From an uncultured Alphaproteobacteria bacterium (GTDB taxonomy: Bacteria > Pseudomonadota > Alphaproteobacteria > Micropepsales > Micropepsaceae): DNA of 44,198 nt. The notes below the pieces were generated by a model, which was not told the origin of the DNA, ran no database searches, and saw nothing but the letters and a program-made list of their open reading frames with translations. How positions within the stretch are numbered: the stretch's first letter is position 1; each line of letters starts with the position of its first letter. Both the position numbers and the translations under genes were made by a program. Shown piece by piece: positions 27,601 through 34,884 of the stretch. Location of the stretch: NCBI GenBank assembly GCA_903897605.1, contig CAIUCH010000052.1:1-44198 (forward strand), given 5' to 3'.

Positions 27601-28357
27601 ATTGGGCATGGATGTCGGTTCGGCGCGCAATGGCTGGTATGGCGGCGCCATCAGCTATTATTCCGGCGATGTCAGCGAAACCCTGCCGCGCGACAGCCTG
27701 ACGCACGAGCAATGGTACATGCTGACCGGCTATAGCGACTGGCGCGGCAAGCATGTCTTCATCGATACCACCGGCAGCGTCGCCTATGGCAGCTTTACCG
27801 GCAATCGCATTCTGCAGGTGGGCGACCAGAATCGCGACGCGATCGGCAAGCGCGCCGGTCTGTTGGCCGCCCTCGGCGCCACCGGCGGCGTCTTCTTGAA
27901 ATACGGCTTTCTCGACATCCTGCCGCATGTCGGGCTGGACGGGCTGACCACCCGGGAAGAAGGCTATACCGAGAGCGGCGGCGGCGATGGCCTCGACTTG
28001 CAGGTTGCGCCCTTTTACGCCAACTCCCTGCGCGGCTCGATCGGCAGCGATTTCAAGACCAGCTTCAACCTGTTGGGCGCCGCGATCTCGCCGGAAGCGC
28101 GGCTGGGGTACCGCTATGACGCAGTCAACACAGCCGTGAAACTGAAGGGCGGCTTTGTCTCCACCGGCGGCCTCAACGGTCCGAACAACACCTTTACCTT
28201 CGTCGGTCCGGACCCCGATAGCGGCAATGCCGTGGCCGGTCTCAGCCTGGGCGCCGGCACCGACACCTGGAATCTGGGCATCAATTACGACTGGATCCGC
28301 GGCAATAACGGATCGACCTCACAGGTCGGCACCCTCACCTTGCTCGGCAGAATTTAG
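24611..28357 (+). CDS. Autotransporter (type Va secretion) with Gly/Asn/Thr-rich passenger
   Basis: A 1248-residue surface protein. A TTG start at 24611 has GAGG eight bases upstream and opens directly into a signal peptide (MTKHRLMLSAATAALL to GRA). The passenger (about 28-940) is rich in Gly, Asn, Ser and Thr, with repeats such as GTLRAQAI and LNTGTL typical of a right-handed beta-helix. The last 290 residues form a translocator barrel: GELSLWGEQFVGN, HGFGFSLGMDVG, GWYGGAISYYSG, LGYRYDAVN and a closing strand VGTLTLLGRI. It would span the outer membrane and display the passenger. There is no protease motif, so an adhesin or surface layer is more likely. A longer in-frame start at 24458 lacks a signal peptide. 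Confidence 0.9.
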   Translation: MTKHRLMLSAATAALLTAPFAISAGRADTTITSTGKTAINTTTDGNITISSGGVGIKATGAAVTINSNNFLINQGSISNSNTSSAMGVAINTSGGNIVSSTGFLNQGGINLTGTGNGKSALVIEGGNTFFAPITFQSVTTTVGSSASLAGSSLSVVGDNSNVITLFQGTTIDGDVNLAGSMSLTPSIKSTAQGNTAIDIEGNLNGNFVIGQLASVSSVGNQARGLVILGALAPCADNSGVGYTCANSGTAAASAGAFANFGTIVVVGTTFPNRKGGNFESGSAIVFGNSVAGGFLNAGPSTSNGTVAAATITGNGDLAATSTANVFSPVILIDPSQTVTISQTTVRGPAIFGNVGTSVDSVDGGRGYSFINHGNISAQPTDPDISSLAVAIQGSSATNFTCLGVVTGGVCNTAAATGGLLNTGTLRAQAITKEDTTSNTATEAVLIGAYATVPRIDVAGEFVSGSSFTPGIISAAVAGPGGGIATAVQIGNLAVVPQIDVLQHGTIAAQIQTSTLSPDAINATAGSPFTQSATAIVDQSGSLRLINNAGAILALTTLQTPGANATVVNVSQAINLLAGSIGHTVINNSGTIEGDVLFNSGGSGNTLNVGNVGDVTNPNDTTGNANSEITAIQGTAVSNTPFNYATLTGRIDTAISGAPPITETNFISFGSGIGNLLHVGGFGYVNSIIVAAPGGLNIHVDNNGQLFLAAPIGGSVNVHDLIVANGGTVGLTLTQNNATSVTPVILAGTDGATNPTVTLSNANIGLRLGGFISSGTTAASTASPTRQVITLISSSTTINDTTLAQQDANLSQNIPFLFESQSDTAGNSAGVPDPLSFNGAHTDLLLTLLPRSTGATNADGTPGLNLQGDAKQVFPFAAAALANDPLLGSAIGGSVTLYKTNGVPSSGINVAASQQRVQQIFSQMTPDVSGGTRQVAIMITDQETGPVAARQRLLRSYADQTGELSLWGEQFVGNINNKGRADADGTLTNYKDHGFGFSLGMDVGSARNGWYGGAISYYSGDVSETLPRDSLTHEQWYMLTGYSDWRGKHVFIDTTGSVAYGSFTGNRILQVGDQNRDAIGKRAGLLAALGATGGVFLKYGFLDILPHVGLDGLTTREEGYTESGGGDGLDLQVAPFYANSLRGSIGSDFKTSFNLLGAAISPEARLGYRYDAVNTAVKLKGGFVSTGGLNGPNNTFTFVGPDPDSGNAVAGLSLGAGTDTWNLGINYDWIRGNNGSTSQVGTLTLLGRI

Positions 28358-29379
28358 CCTTTCGCCAGAGCGATGAATTTCGCCACATCCTCTTCGGATG
28401 TGGCGAAGGCGGTGGCGATGCGCGCCACCACCTTGCCGTCCTTCGGTGCAATCCAGTCATGGAATTCCGCGCCGCCCGCGCGCAGCCGCGCCGCCTCTTT
28501 CACCGGCATCCGCAAAAATACCATGTTGGTCTCAACCGGCGCGGCGATTTCGATGTCCGCAAGCTGCTTCAGGCTATCGGCGATGCGCATTGCCAGGCTG
28601 TTGGCGTGCGCGGCGCTGCGCCGCCACAAATCGCCTTCCAGCATCGCTTCCAGCTGGGCCGAGACGAATCGCATCTTGGAGGCGAGATGGCCCCCGCGCT
28701 TGCGGCGATATTCAAACTCGCCCGCCAGAGTGGAATCGAAAAACACCACCGCTTCCGCCGCCAGGGCTCCCGCCTTGGTGACGCCGAACGAAAGCACGTC
28801 CACACCGCATTTCCAGGTCGCTTCGGCGGGCGTGCAGGGAAGATGCGCCATGGCATTGGCGAAGCGCGCGCCATCCATGTGCAATTTCAAGCCGCGCGCA
28901 TGGACCAGTTCGCCGATCGCCGCCAGTTCATGGCAGGAATAGACCGTGCCCAGTTCGCTGGCCTGACTGAGACTCACCGCACGCGGCTGAACGCTGTGGA
29001 CGCTGCCGTCCAACCCCTCCAACCCCTCGGCGATACATTCCGGGGTGAGCTTGCCGTCGGCGCCGTCCAGTCCGATCAGCTTGGCGCCGGAATAGAATTC
29101 CGGCGCGCCGCATTCCGACGTCATGATGTGGCTGTCTTTGTGGCAAAGGACCGCGCCATAGGGCGGGGTGAGGCAGGCCAGCGCCAAGGCATTGGCCGCC
29201 GTGCCGGTCAGTACGGAAAAAACCGTAACCTCGCGTTCAAAGAGGCCGGCAAAGCGGGCGGCGAGGCGTTGGGTGATGGCGTCATTGCCATATCCCAGCT
29301 CGGCGCCGCGATCGGCGGCTTGCAAGGCTGTCCATATTTCCGGCAGCGCGCCATAGGCATTGTCCGAAGCGAAATTCAT
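28354..29379 (-). CDS. ltaE: PLP-dependent low-specificity threonine aldolase
   Basis: A 341-residue fold-type I PLP enzyme of the beta-eliminating lyase/threonine aldolase family. It cleaves L-threonine or allo-threonine to glycine and acetaldehyde. The PLP lysine is Lys202 in SFGVTKAGAL, the Asp pairing with the pyridine nitrogen is in LHMDGAR (Asp169), and His80 in LCHKDSHI can stack on PLP. FASDNAYGA at the N-terminus is typical. The ATG at 29379 starts 4 nt after the glyoxalase stop, so the two are translationally linked. The last codons overlap the convergent autotransporter stop by 3 nt. Some members act on phenylserine or related amino acids, so specificity is uncertain. Confidence 0.88.
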   Translation of the reverse strand: MNFASDNAYGALPEIWTALQAADRGAELGYGNDAITQRLAARFAGLFEREVTVFSVLTGTAANALALACLTPPYGAVLCHKDSHIMTSECGAPEFYSGAKLIGLDGADGKLTPECIAEGLEGLDGSVHSVQPRAVSLSQASELGTVYSCHELAAIGELVHARGLKLHMDGARFANAMAHLPCTPAEATWKCGVDVLSFGVTKAGALAAEAVVFFDSTLAGEFEYRRKRGGHLASKMRFVSAQLEAMLEGDLWRRSAAHANSLAMRIADSLKQLADIEIAAPVETNMVFLRMPVKEAARLRAGGAEFHDWIAPKDGKVVARIATAFATSEEDVAKFIALAKG

Positions 29380-29383
29380 CCCG

Positions 29384-29821
29384 TCACCAGCTTCCCGTAT
29401 TGGCCATTGAGAGCCAGGGTTCCTGGGGCGGCAGATGCGCCCCTTCCTGCAACAGTTCGATCGAGATGCCATCGGGCGAACGGATGAATGCCATATGGCC
29501 GTCGCGCGGAGGCCGGTTGATGGTGACGCCCGCCGCCATCAGTTTGCCGCACAGGCCATAGATGTCCTTCACGCCATAGGCCAGATGGCCGAAATTGCGT
29601 CCACCACCGTAATTTTCCGGGTCCCAATTCCAGGTCAGTTCCACCATCGGGCTGTGTTCTCCCGCTTGCTCCGCATCGTCCGGCGCTGCCAGGAAAACCA
29701 GGGTGAAGCGGCCTTTCTCGCTTTCCAGGCGCCGGACTTCCTTCAATCCCAGCTTGGCGCAGTAAAAATCCAGAGCGGACTCCAAATTCGAGACGCGCAC
29801 CATCGTGTGCAGGTACCGCAT
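29384..29821 (-). CDS. gloA: Glyoxalase I (lactoylglutathione lyase)
   Basis: A 145-residue vicinal-oxygen-chelate protein with two beta-alpha-beta modules. The four metal ligands of glyoxalase I are present: His5 (RYLHTMVRV), Glu61 (MVELTWNW), His79 (NFGHLAYGV) and Glu122 (ISIELLQEG). It isomerises the methylglyoxal-glutathione adduct to S-lactoylglutathione, detoxifying methylglyoxal. The ATG at 29821 has AAGGAT upstream. It is first in a two-gene operon with the aldolase. Confidence 0.93.
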   Translation of the reverse strand: MRYLHTMVRVSNLESALDFYCAKLGLKEVRRLESEKGRFTLVFLAAPDDAEQAGEHSPMVELTWNWDPENYGGGRNFGHLAYGVKDIYGLCGKLMAAGVTINRPPRDGHMAFIRSPDGISIELLQEGAHLPPQEPWLSMANTGSW

Positions 29822-30209
29822 GGCGAGAAATCCTTGGGCGACGAGATTACTTTCCGCGAAAGGCCGGAATCACGCAAATCCGGGAGCCCGCATTCATGAC
29901 AGCGGGCGGGTTGGATTTCGCACAGGTTTTTTCGCCACACGCTGTGACACAAAAGCAGGCAAGGAACTCATCCAGGCTGTCGAATAAGGCAGCGCGAATT
30001 TTTGTTGCTATGCGAATGGACTGGCCCTAAGCGAGACTGTAAGTGGCGATTCATGCCGATTCCATGAGGGCTTATGGCGCTTGTCCTGGCTTGGCGTGAA
30101 ATGCTGCATGTGCGAAGAGAGCGGATCGCGCGGATTCGTTTGCAATGCGGGTTTACGGCCGGTCGCGTCTGCCCGGGTGCCCGCCCGGTTACCGAATTTG
30201 CGTTTCCTC
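29822..30209. other. Gene-free stretch upstream of the tonB operon
   Basis: This stretch lies between the divergent gloA and tonB operons. It has AT-richer patches near 29990 but no gene with coding character. It must contain the gloA promoter on the minus strand. I see no clear Fur-type palindrome. Confidence 0.45.
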
Positions 30210-30238
30210 TTGCCAAGCGCGATTACGATTGCTTTAAC
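30210..30238 (+). promoter_or_regulatory. Candidate promoter of the tonB operon
   Basis: TTGCCA (30210-30215) and TTTAAC (30233-30238) are separated by 17 nt. A start near 30245 would give a leader of about 110 nt containing the hairpin at 30306-30340. Confidence 0.45.
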
Positions 30239-30305
30239 AAAGACCAACGAGCGCCAAGGAATGGTGCCAGGTTGGGAAGAATTCTGTCTCGATCCCAAGT
30301 TTATT

Positions 30306-30340
30306 AGCCCGGCGCAGACGCGCGCCGGGTTTGTCTTGTC
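30306..30340 (+). terminator. Terminator-like hairpin in the tonB leader (possible attenuator)
   Basis: The stem CCCGGCGC/GCGCCGGG (30308-30315 with 30322-30329, extendable to A-T and G-T pairs) has a 6-nt loop. It is followed by TTTGTCTTGTC. It ends only 17 nt before the tonB start codon. Confidence 0.5.
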
Positions 30341-30356
30341 TAGTGAGCGAGAGCGC

Positions 30357-30983
30357 ATGGAACGTCCACATCACCTGCAGACCAGCAACACGTCCAACAG
30401 CAGCAAGCTGACGGGCATCGTCATTGTTATCCTGATTCATATCGCTGCGATTTCGGCCCTGGTCGTAACCTTGGCCTCGGGCCAGATCATGAAGCAACTT
30501 CGCGACATCCAGGCTTCGGTCGCGGCCGAGAAAGTGCCGCCCAAGGCGCCGCCGCCGCCGCCGCCGGATCTGGCCAAGCCGCCGCCGCCGATCGCCATCG
30601 TTCCTGAATTCAGCGTGCAGCAGGAAGCGCCGCCGCCGATCACCACGGTCAAGCAAGCGCCGCCGCCGCCGCCCGCGGCCAAAGCAGTCGCTGCACCAAC
30701 GAATTTGGAGCCGATCGCGCGTACTCATTCGTTGCCGCCCTACCCCACGATTTCCCAGCGCCTGGGCGAACAGGGCACCACCCAGATGCAAGTTGCGATC
30801 AGCACCGAGGGTACAGTTACAGAATGCAAAGTGACCAAATCTTCCGGTTCGGAGCGTCTCGACGCCGCCGCATGCACCTATGTCCAGGGGCACTGGAGAT
30901 GGAAGCCGCCGACGCGAGAAGGTCAGGCGGTCGCCGTCAGCACCGAAGTGAACGTTAAATGGGATCTTAAAGACACGCAGTAG
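30357..30983 (+). CDS. tonB: Energy transducer TonB
   Basis: A 208-residue TonB. It has a short cytoplasmic tail, one membrane helix (about 18-41, TGIVIVILIHIAAISALVV, with the functionally important His), and a periplasmic Pro-rich stretch (runs of PPPP at about 60-115). The C-terminal TonB domain contains the conserved LPPYPTISQRLGEQG, VTECKVTKSSGS and VQGHWRWKPPTR. It transmits the proton-motive energy of ExbB/ExbD to outer-membrane receptors. The ATG at 30357 begins this arrangement; an upstream in-frame extension lacks it. It is first in a five-gene plus-strand cluster with exbB, two exbD genes and a TPR gene. Confidence 0.94.
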   Translation: MERPHHLQTSNTSNSSKLTGIVIVILIHIAAISALVVTLASGQIMKQLRDIQASVAAEKVPPKAPPPPPPDLAKPPPPIAIVPEFSVQQEAPPPITTVKQAPPPPPAAKAVAAPTNLEPIARTHSLPPYPTISQRLGEQGTTQMQVAISTEGTVTECKVTKSSGSERLDAAACTYVQGHWRWKPPTREGQAVAVSTEVNVKWDLKDTQ

Positions 30984-31018
30984 CAATCAATTTATCTGTT
31001 TATTCACGGAGTGAAAAA

Positions 31019-31912
31019 ATGAACTTCAAGACTCTGACGATCGCAGCCGCCATCGTCTTCATGACTGGCCTGAGCGTTATTGCTCCGGCTTCTGCCCAAA
31101 ATAACGCTGCAGCGCCTGCTGCCGCACCGGCCAATGCCGCTGCTGCTCCGGCTGCGCCGGCGGCTGATGCCGCTGCCGCCCCGGCCGCCGCACCGGCGGA
31201 CGCCGCCCCGGCTGAAGGTAGTGACAGAGCCGCAGCAGCTGCCGCTGCCGCTGCCGCCACCGCCGACACGTCCACGCCTTACGGCCTGGGCCACATCTGG
31301 TCGACCGGCTCGATCGTTTCGCGCGGCATCCTGATCGTCCTGGCGATCATGTCGCTGGGCACCTGGTACATCTTCTTCACCAAGTGGATCGACCAGCAGC
31401 GCATCCTGGGACAGGTCAAGACCGTCGAGAAGAAATTCTGGACCTCCGCGACCCTCAATGAAGGCATCGACAAGCTGCCCAAAGCTTCCATGTTCCGCGG
31501 CATCGCCGAAGCGGGTGTCACCGCCTCCACCGGCGGCACCAGCCTGGTGGGCATGAATGACTGGATCGGCATGTCGCTGACCCGTCAGCTGGAAGACGCC
31601 AACGGCAAGCTGCAAGGCGGCGTCACCTTCCTGGCTTCGGTTGGGTCGGTCTCGCCCTTCGTCGGTCTGTTCGGCACCGTCATGGGCATCTTGAACGCCC
31701 TTATCGGCATCGGCGTGGCCGGCCAGGCCTCGATCGACAAGGTCGCGGGCCCCGTTGGTGAAGCGCTGATCATGACCGCCCTTGGTCTGGCGGTCGCGGT
31801 TCCGGCCGTGTTGCTCTACAACTACCTGGTTCGCCGCAATAAGGTCATCACCGAGAAGCTGCGTGCATTCGCGGGCGACCTGCAGGCCTATCTGATCACC
31901 AAGAGCAAATAG
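31019..31912 (+). CDS. exbB: ExbB-type motor protein with exported Ala/Pro-rich N-terminal extension
   Basis: A 297-residue MotA/TolQ/ExbB protein. It begins with a cleavable signal peptide (about 1-26, ending APASAQ), then about 60 residues almost entirely of Ala, Pro, Asp and Gly. The ExbB core follows: three membrane helices (starting near 100, 200 and 245) with WIDQQRILGQVKTVEKKFW, FLASVGSVSPFVGLFGTVMGI and GEALIMTALGLAVAVPAVLLYN. It forms a proton-driven complex with ExbD and TonB. The ATG at 31019 has GGAG eight bases upstream. Classical ExbB lacks the signal peptide, but extended forms occur in several proteobacterial groups. Confidence 0.93.
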   Translation: MNFKTLTIAAAIVFMTGLSVIAPASAQNNAAAPAAAPANAAAAPAAPAADAAAAPAAAPADAAPAEGSDRAAAAAAAAAATADTSTPYGLGHIWSTGSIVSRGILIVLAIMSLGTWYIFFTKWIDQQRILGQVKTVEKKFWTSATLNEGIDKLPKASMFRGIAEAGVTASTGGTSLVGMNDWIGMSLTRQLEDANGKLQGGVTFLASVGSVSPFVGLFGTVMGILNALIGIGVAGQASIDKVAGPVGEALIMTALGLAVAVPAVLLYNYLVRRNKVITEKLRAFAGDLQAYLITKSK

Positions 31913-31957
31913 TCTCGAAGCGATCAGGTAACGCTTTAACACGCGGAGAGTTTTGTC

Positions 31958-32413
31958 ATGGCCATCGACGTCCAACATGCAGTACCGGACGATGAAGCGG
32001 CACTAAACACCGACATCAATACCACCCCGCTGGTGGACGTGATGCTGGTGATGCTGATCATCTTCCTGGTCACCATTCCGGTGATCGTGAAGAGCATCCC
32101 GGTGCAACTCCCGACCTATCGCAATATCGTCACGGTGACGAAGCCGGAAAATATTGTGGTTGCGGTCGACGCCAAGGAGACCATGTACGTCAACGACGCG
32201 CCGATTTCCGAAGCTGCCCTGCGGGAAAAGCTGGTTTCCGCGCTCAAGGACGCGGTCGCCCGGCACAGGAGTCTTCCCGAAGTGCATATCCGGGGCGATA
32301 AGAATGTCCGGTTCGAGGCGGTGGGCCGCGTCATTCTGGCGTGCCAGCAGGCTGGCATTCAGAAGGTCGGGTTCATCACCGAGCCGCATATGCTCGACGC
32401 CAGCAGCTACTGA
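31958..32413 (+). CDS. exbD: ExbD-type biopolymer transport protein (first)
   Basis: A 151-residue ExbD/TolR protein. It has a short cytoplasmic tail with DINTTPLVDVMLVMLIIFLV, which contains the proton-carrying Asp at the start of the single membrane helix. The periplasmic domain contains VVAVDAKETMYVND and LVSALKDAVARHR. It partners ExbB in the proton channel. The ATG at 31958 has GGAGAG upstream. It lies 45 nt after exbB and 29 nt before a second ExbD. Confidence 0.94.
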   Translation: MAIDVQHAVPDDEAALNTDINTTPLVDVMLVMLIIFLVTIPVIVKSIPVQLPTYRNIVTVTKPENIVVAVDAKETMYVNDAPISEAALREKLVSALKDAVARHRSLPEVHIRGDKNVRFEAVGRVILACQQAGIQKVGFITEPHMLDASSY

Positions 32414-32442
32414 TCGCTGACCGTTTTAGAAGGTAACGCACA

Positions 32443-32862
32443 ATGTCAATGAATGTCGGGAATGCCAGTGGCGAAAGCGACGTCATGGTGGAAATGAACA
32501 CCACGCCGTTGATCGACGTGATGCTCGTTCTTCTGACCCTGCTGATCATTACCCTGCCGATCCAGACTCACGCGGTGAAGCTGGACATGCCGTCCCCCAG
32601 TCAAACCCCGCCGACTGTCATTCCGGAGTCGGTGGAGCTGGCGGTGGATTTTGACGGTTCCGTGACATGGAACGGACAGGGCATCGATCGGGCGACGATG
32701 GACGGCTATTTCGCGGACGCCGCCAAGAAGGAACCGCAGCCGGAAATCCATCTGAACCCCAATCGTCTGGCGAAATATGATGCAGTGGCCAAGGTTCTCG
32801 CCGATGCCCAACGTCTTGGTGTGGTCCATATTGGATTTACCGGGATTGACCAGTATAACTAG
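32443..32862 (+). CDS. ExbD-type biopolymer transport protein (second)
   Basis: A 139-residue ExbD paralogue. It has MNTTPLIDVMLVLLTLLIITL with the essential Asp, and a periplasmic domain with IPESVELAVDFDGSVTWNGQ and KYDAVAKVLADAQRLGVVHIGF. The two ExbDs are distinct in the periplasmic domain, so they may have different TonB or receptor partners, or form a mixed dimer. The ATG at 32443 has AAGG upstream. It is the last gene before the terminator at 32891-32925. Confidence 0.92.
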   Translation: MSMNVGNASGESDVMVEMNTTPLIDVMLVLLTLLIITLPIQTHAVKLDMPSPSQTPPTVIPESVELAVDFDGSVTWNGQGIDRATMDGYFADAAKKEPQPEIHLNPNRLAKYDAVAKVLADAQRLGVVHIGFTGIDQYN

Positions 32863-32890
32863 GCCGTGAGGGACATGGCCGCGGATGAAA

Positions 32891-32925
32891 AAAGCGTGCG
32901 GCAACCCCGCACGCTTTCCTTTTTG
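32891..32925 (+). terminator. Rho-independent terminator between the second exbD and the TPR gene
   Basis: A perfect 11-bp stem (32891-32901 with 32907-32917, AAAGCGTGCGG/CCGCACGCTTT) has a 5-nt loop and is followed by CCTTTTTG. It lies 25 nt before the TPR gene start codon. Confidence 0.9.
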
Positions 32926-32949
32926 TGACGATCGAAGAGAGGTCTTGTT

Positions 32950-34104
32950 ATGACTGCGAGTAAACTGCGTGCCGTTACCACGGCGTTCCTTCTCGGCACT
33001 GCTACGGTTTGCGGTGCTGCCCTGGTCCTCTCCGCACCTGCGTCCGCCGCAGTGAGCGCAAAGGTGGGCAAGCCGCTGCAGGAAGCCCAGAAATTGGCCG
33101 GCGAGGGCAACTACAAGGCCGCGATGGCGAAGCTCAACGAAGCCGAAGCGGTTCCGGGCAAGTCCGCCGAGGAAAACAAGATCATCAACCAGATGAAGGA
33201 ATTCATCGCCGTCAAGTCCGGTGACACCAACACACCGGCCGGCGCCAAGGCGAAATTCGCCAACGATTATAATGCCAGGAAGTACAAGGACGTCATCGAT
33301 GACGGCGAGGCGTTGAAGAAGAACAACGTCCTCGATGCCAATTCGATGCAGATCATTGCCCAGGCCTATTTTCTTTCGGGCGACAAGAATGGCTGCCTGA
33401 AATACATCAAGAACAATTTCGGCGCGAACCTCAATGACACGGCTCTGACATTGCAGATGCGCTGCGCGTTCGATGCGAACGATACCGTGACGCAGCGCCA
33501 GGCCCTGGAAACCCTGGTCGCCCATACCGGCAAGACCGAATATTGGGGCGATCTGCTGAAGATGAGCGAGCATGGCACGGGCATGCGCGATCATGACACG
33601 CTCGACGTCTATCGCTTGAAGCTTCTCACCGGCACCATCAACGGCAAGGATGATTACATCCAGTTGGCGCAGCTGGCACTGCAGTTGCAATATCCAGCGG
33701 AAGCCCAGGCCGTGCTCGAGAAGGGCATGGCCGCGAAACTTCTGACCGACGATCGCAGCAACAAGCTCCTGGCGCTTGCCAAGACCCAGGCTGCCGCCGA
33801 CGCGGCCAGCCAGGCCAAAGCCATCGCCGCCGCCCAGGCCGCTCCCAAGGGCGATCCCCTGGTCAAGATCGGTGAAGATCAATGGGGCCAGGGCAAGGCG
33901 AAAGACGCCGTCGTCAATATCAAGGCGGGCCTAGCCAAGCCGGTGGACGACAAGAACAATGCCCAGATCCGTCTGGGCATGGCCTATATCGCCGCCGGCC
34001 AGAAGGCTGACGCGCAAAAGGCCCTCGATATTGTCAAAGCCAGCAGCCCCTCCGACCAGTCGGCCATGGTTGCCCATCTCTGGTCGCTCTACGCGCGCCA
34101 CTGA
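32950..34104 (+). CDS. Exported TPR-like repeat protein, TonB-operon associated
   Basis: A 384-residue protein with a signal peptide (about 1-33, ending APASAA) and helical TPR-like repeats. Examples are EAQKLAGEGNYKAAMAKLNEAEAV, YFLSGDKNGCLKYIKNNF and GMAYIAAGQKADAQKALDIV. A long Ala/Gln-rich helix (TQAAADAASQAKAIAAAQAA) precedes the last repeat pair. It is probably periplasmic and a scaffold for protein contacts. Its place after tonB-exbB-exbD-exbD links it to that system, but the function is not established. It has AGAGG upstream of the ATG at 32950. It lies only 25 nt after a strong terminator, so it is expressed by read-through or from a promoter inside the exbD gene. Confidence 0.82.
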   Translation: MTASKLRAVTTAFLLGTATVCGAALVLSAPASAAVSAKVGKPLQEAQKLAGEGNYKAAMAKLNEAEAVPGKSAEENKIINQMKEFIAVKSGDTNTPAGAKAKFANDYNARKYKDVIDDGEALKKNNVLDANSMQIIAQAYFLSGDKNGCLKYIKNNFGANLNDTALTLQMRCAFDANDTVTQRQALETLVAHTGKTEYWGDLLKMSEHGTGMRDHDTLDVYRLKLLTGTINGKDDYIQLAQLALQLQYPAEAQAVLEKGMAAKLLTDDRSNKLLALAKTQAAADAASQAKAIAAAQAAPKGDPLVKIGEDQWGQGKAKDAVVNIKAGLAKPVDDKNNAQIRLGMAYIAAGQKADAQKALDIVKASSPSDQSAMVAHLWSLYARH

Positions 34105-34123
34105 TCGTTCGGCGCATGAATTG

Positions 34124-34156
34124 AAACGGCCGCCCATTGGGCGGCCGTTTTGTTTT
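34124..34156 (+). terminator. Rho-independent terminator of the tonB-TPR cluster
   Basis: A 12-bp stem (34124-34135 with 34139-34150, AACGGCCGCCC and complement) has an ATT loop and is followed by TTTGTTTT. It separates the cluster from modBC. Confidence 0.93.
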
Positions 34157-34179
34157 CCGGCCATCGCTCACGCTATAAG
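34150..34179 (+). promoter_or_regulatory. Candidate promoter of modBC
   Basis: TTGTTT (34150-34155) and TATAAG (34174-34179) are separated by 18 nt, just after the terminator and 15 nt before the modB ATG. The -35 is weak. No ModE-type palindrome is evident. Confidence 0.4.
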
Positions 34180-34194
34180 CGGGAGGGAGGCTTT

Positions 34195-34884
34195 ATGCGA
34201 ATTCTGACGCCGGACGAGATCGAGGCGCTGCTGCTCAGCCTGAAGATTTCCTCGGTCGCGGTGGCGGCGGCGTTGCCTTTTGCCGTCGCCACGGCCCTGA
34301 TCCTGTCCCGCAGTTTTCGCGGCAAAACTGTCCTGGACGGCATTGTGCAGCTGCCCCTGGTGCTGCCGCCGGTGGCGATGGGATTTCTGCTGTTGGTGAT
34401 CTTCGGCACCCGGGGCGGCGTGGGCGCCTTCCTGAAGGATCATTTCGGCATCGTGCTGGTGTTCCGCTGGACGGGCGCGGTTCTGGCCAGCGCCATCTTC
34501 ACCTTTCCCTTCCAGGTGCGGGCCATTCGCCTGGCGCTGGAGGCGCGGGACACGGGGCTAGACGAGGCGGCGCGGACCCTGGGTGCGGGCTGGCTCGACC
34601 GGTTGATCAACATCACCTTGCCCTTGGCGCTGCCGGGCTTGGTGGCAGGCGCCATCACCGCCTTTGCCGGCTCGCTGGGTGAATTCGGCGCCATTATCAC
34701 TTTCGTCTCCAATATTCCCGGGGAAACCAGGACGCTTCCCCTGGCGATCTACACGGCACTGCAGACGCCTGGCGGCGAAGCGGAAGCGGCCCGGCTTTCC
34801 GGCCTCTCCATCGTGCTGGCTTTTCTGTTCCTGTATGTTGCCCAGCTGATCATGCGGCGCACCGTTGCTGGACGAGAGCGATGA
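34195..34884 (+). CDS. modB: Molybdate ABC transporter permease
   Basis: A 229-residue permease with about five to six helices. It contains the EAA-type motif facing the ATPase, LEAARTLGAGW-like (EAARTLGAGWLDRLINITLPLALPG), and segments typical of ModB: LPLVLPPVAMGFLLL and SLGEFGAIITFVSNIPGETRTL. It forms the membrane channel for molybdate with ModC. The ATG at 34195 has GAGGGAGG upstream. It overlaps modC as ATGA. No modA binding-protein gene lies in the window. Confidence 0.93.
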   Translation: MRILTPDEIEALLLSLKISSVAVAAALPFAVATALILSRSFRGKTVLDGIVQLPLVLPPVAMGFLLLVIFGTRGGVGAFLKDHFGIVLVFRWTGAVLASAIFTFPFQVRAIRLALEARDTGLDEAARTLGAGWLDRLINITLPLALPGLVAGAITAFAGSLGEFGAIITFVSNIPGETRTLPLAIYTALQTPGGEAEAARLSGLSIVLAFLFLYVAQLIMRRTVAGRER

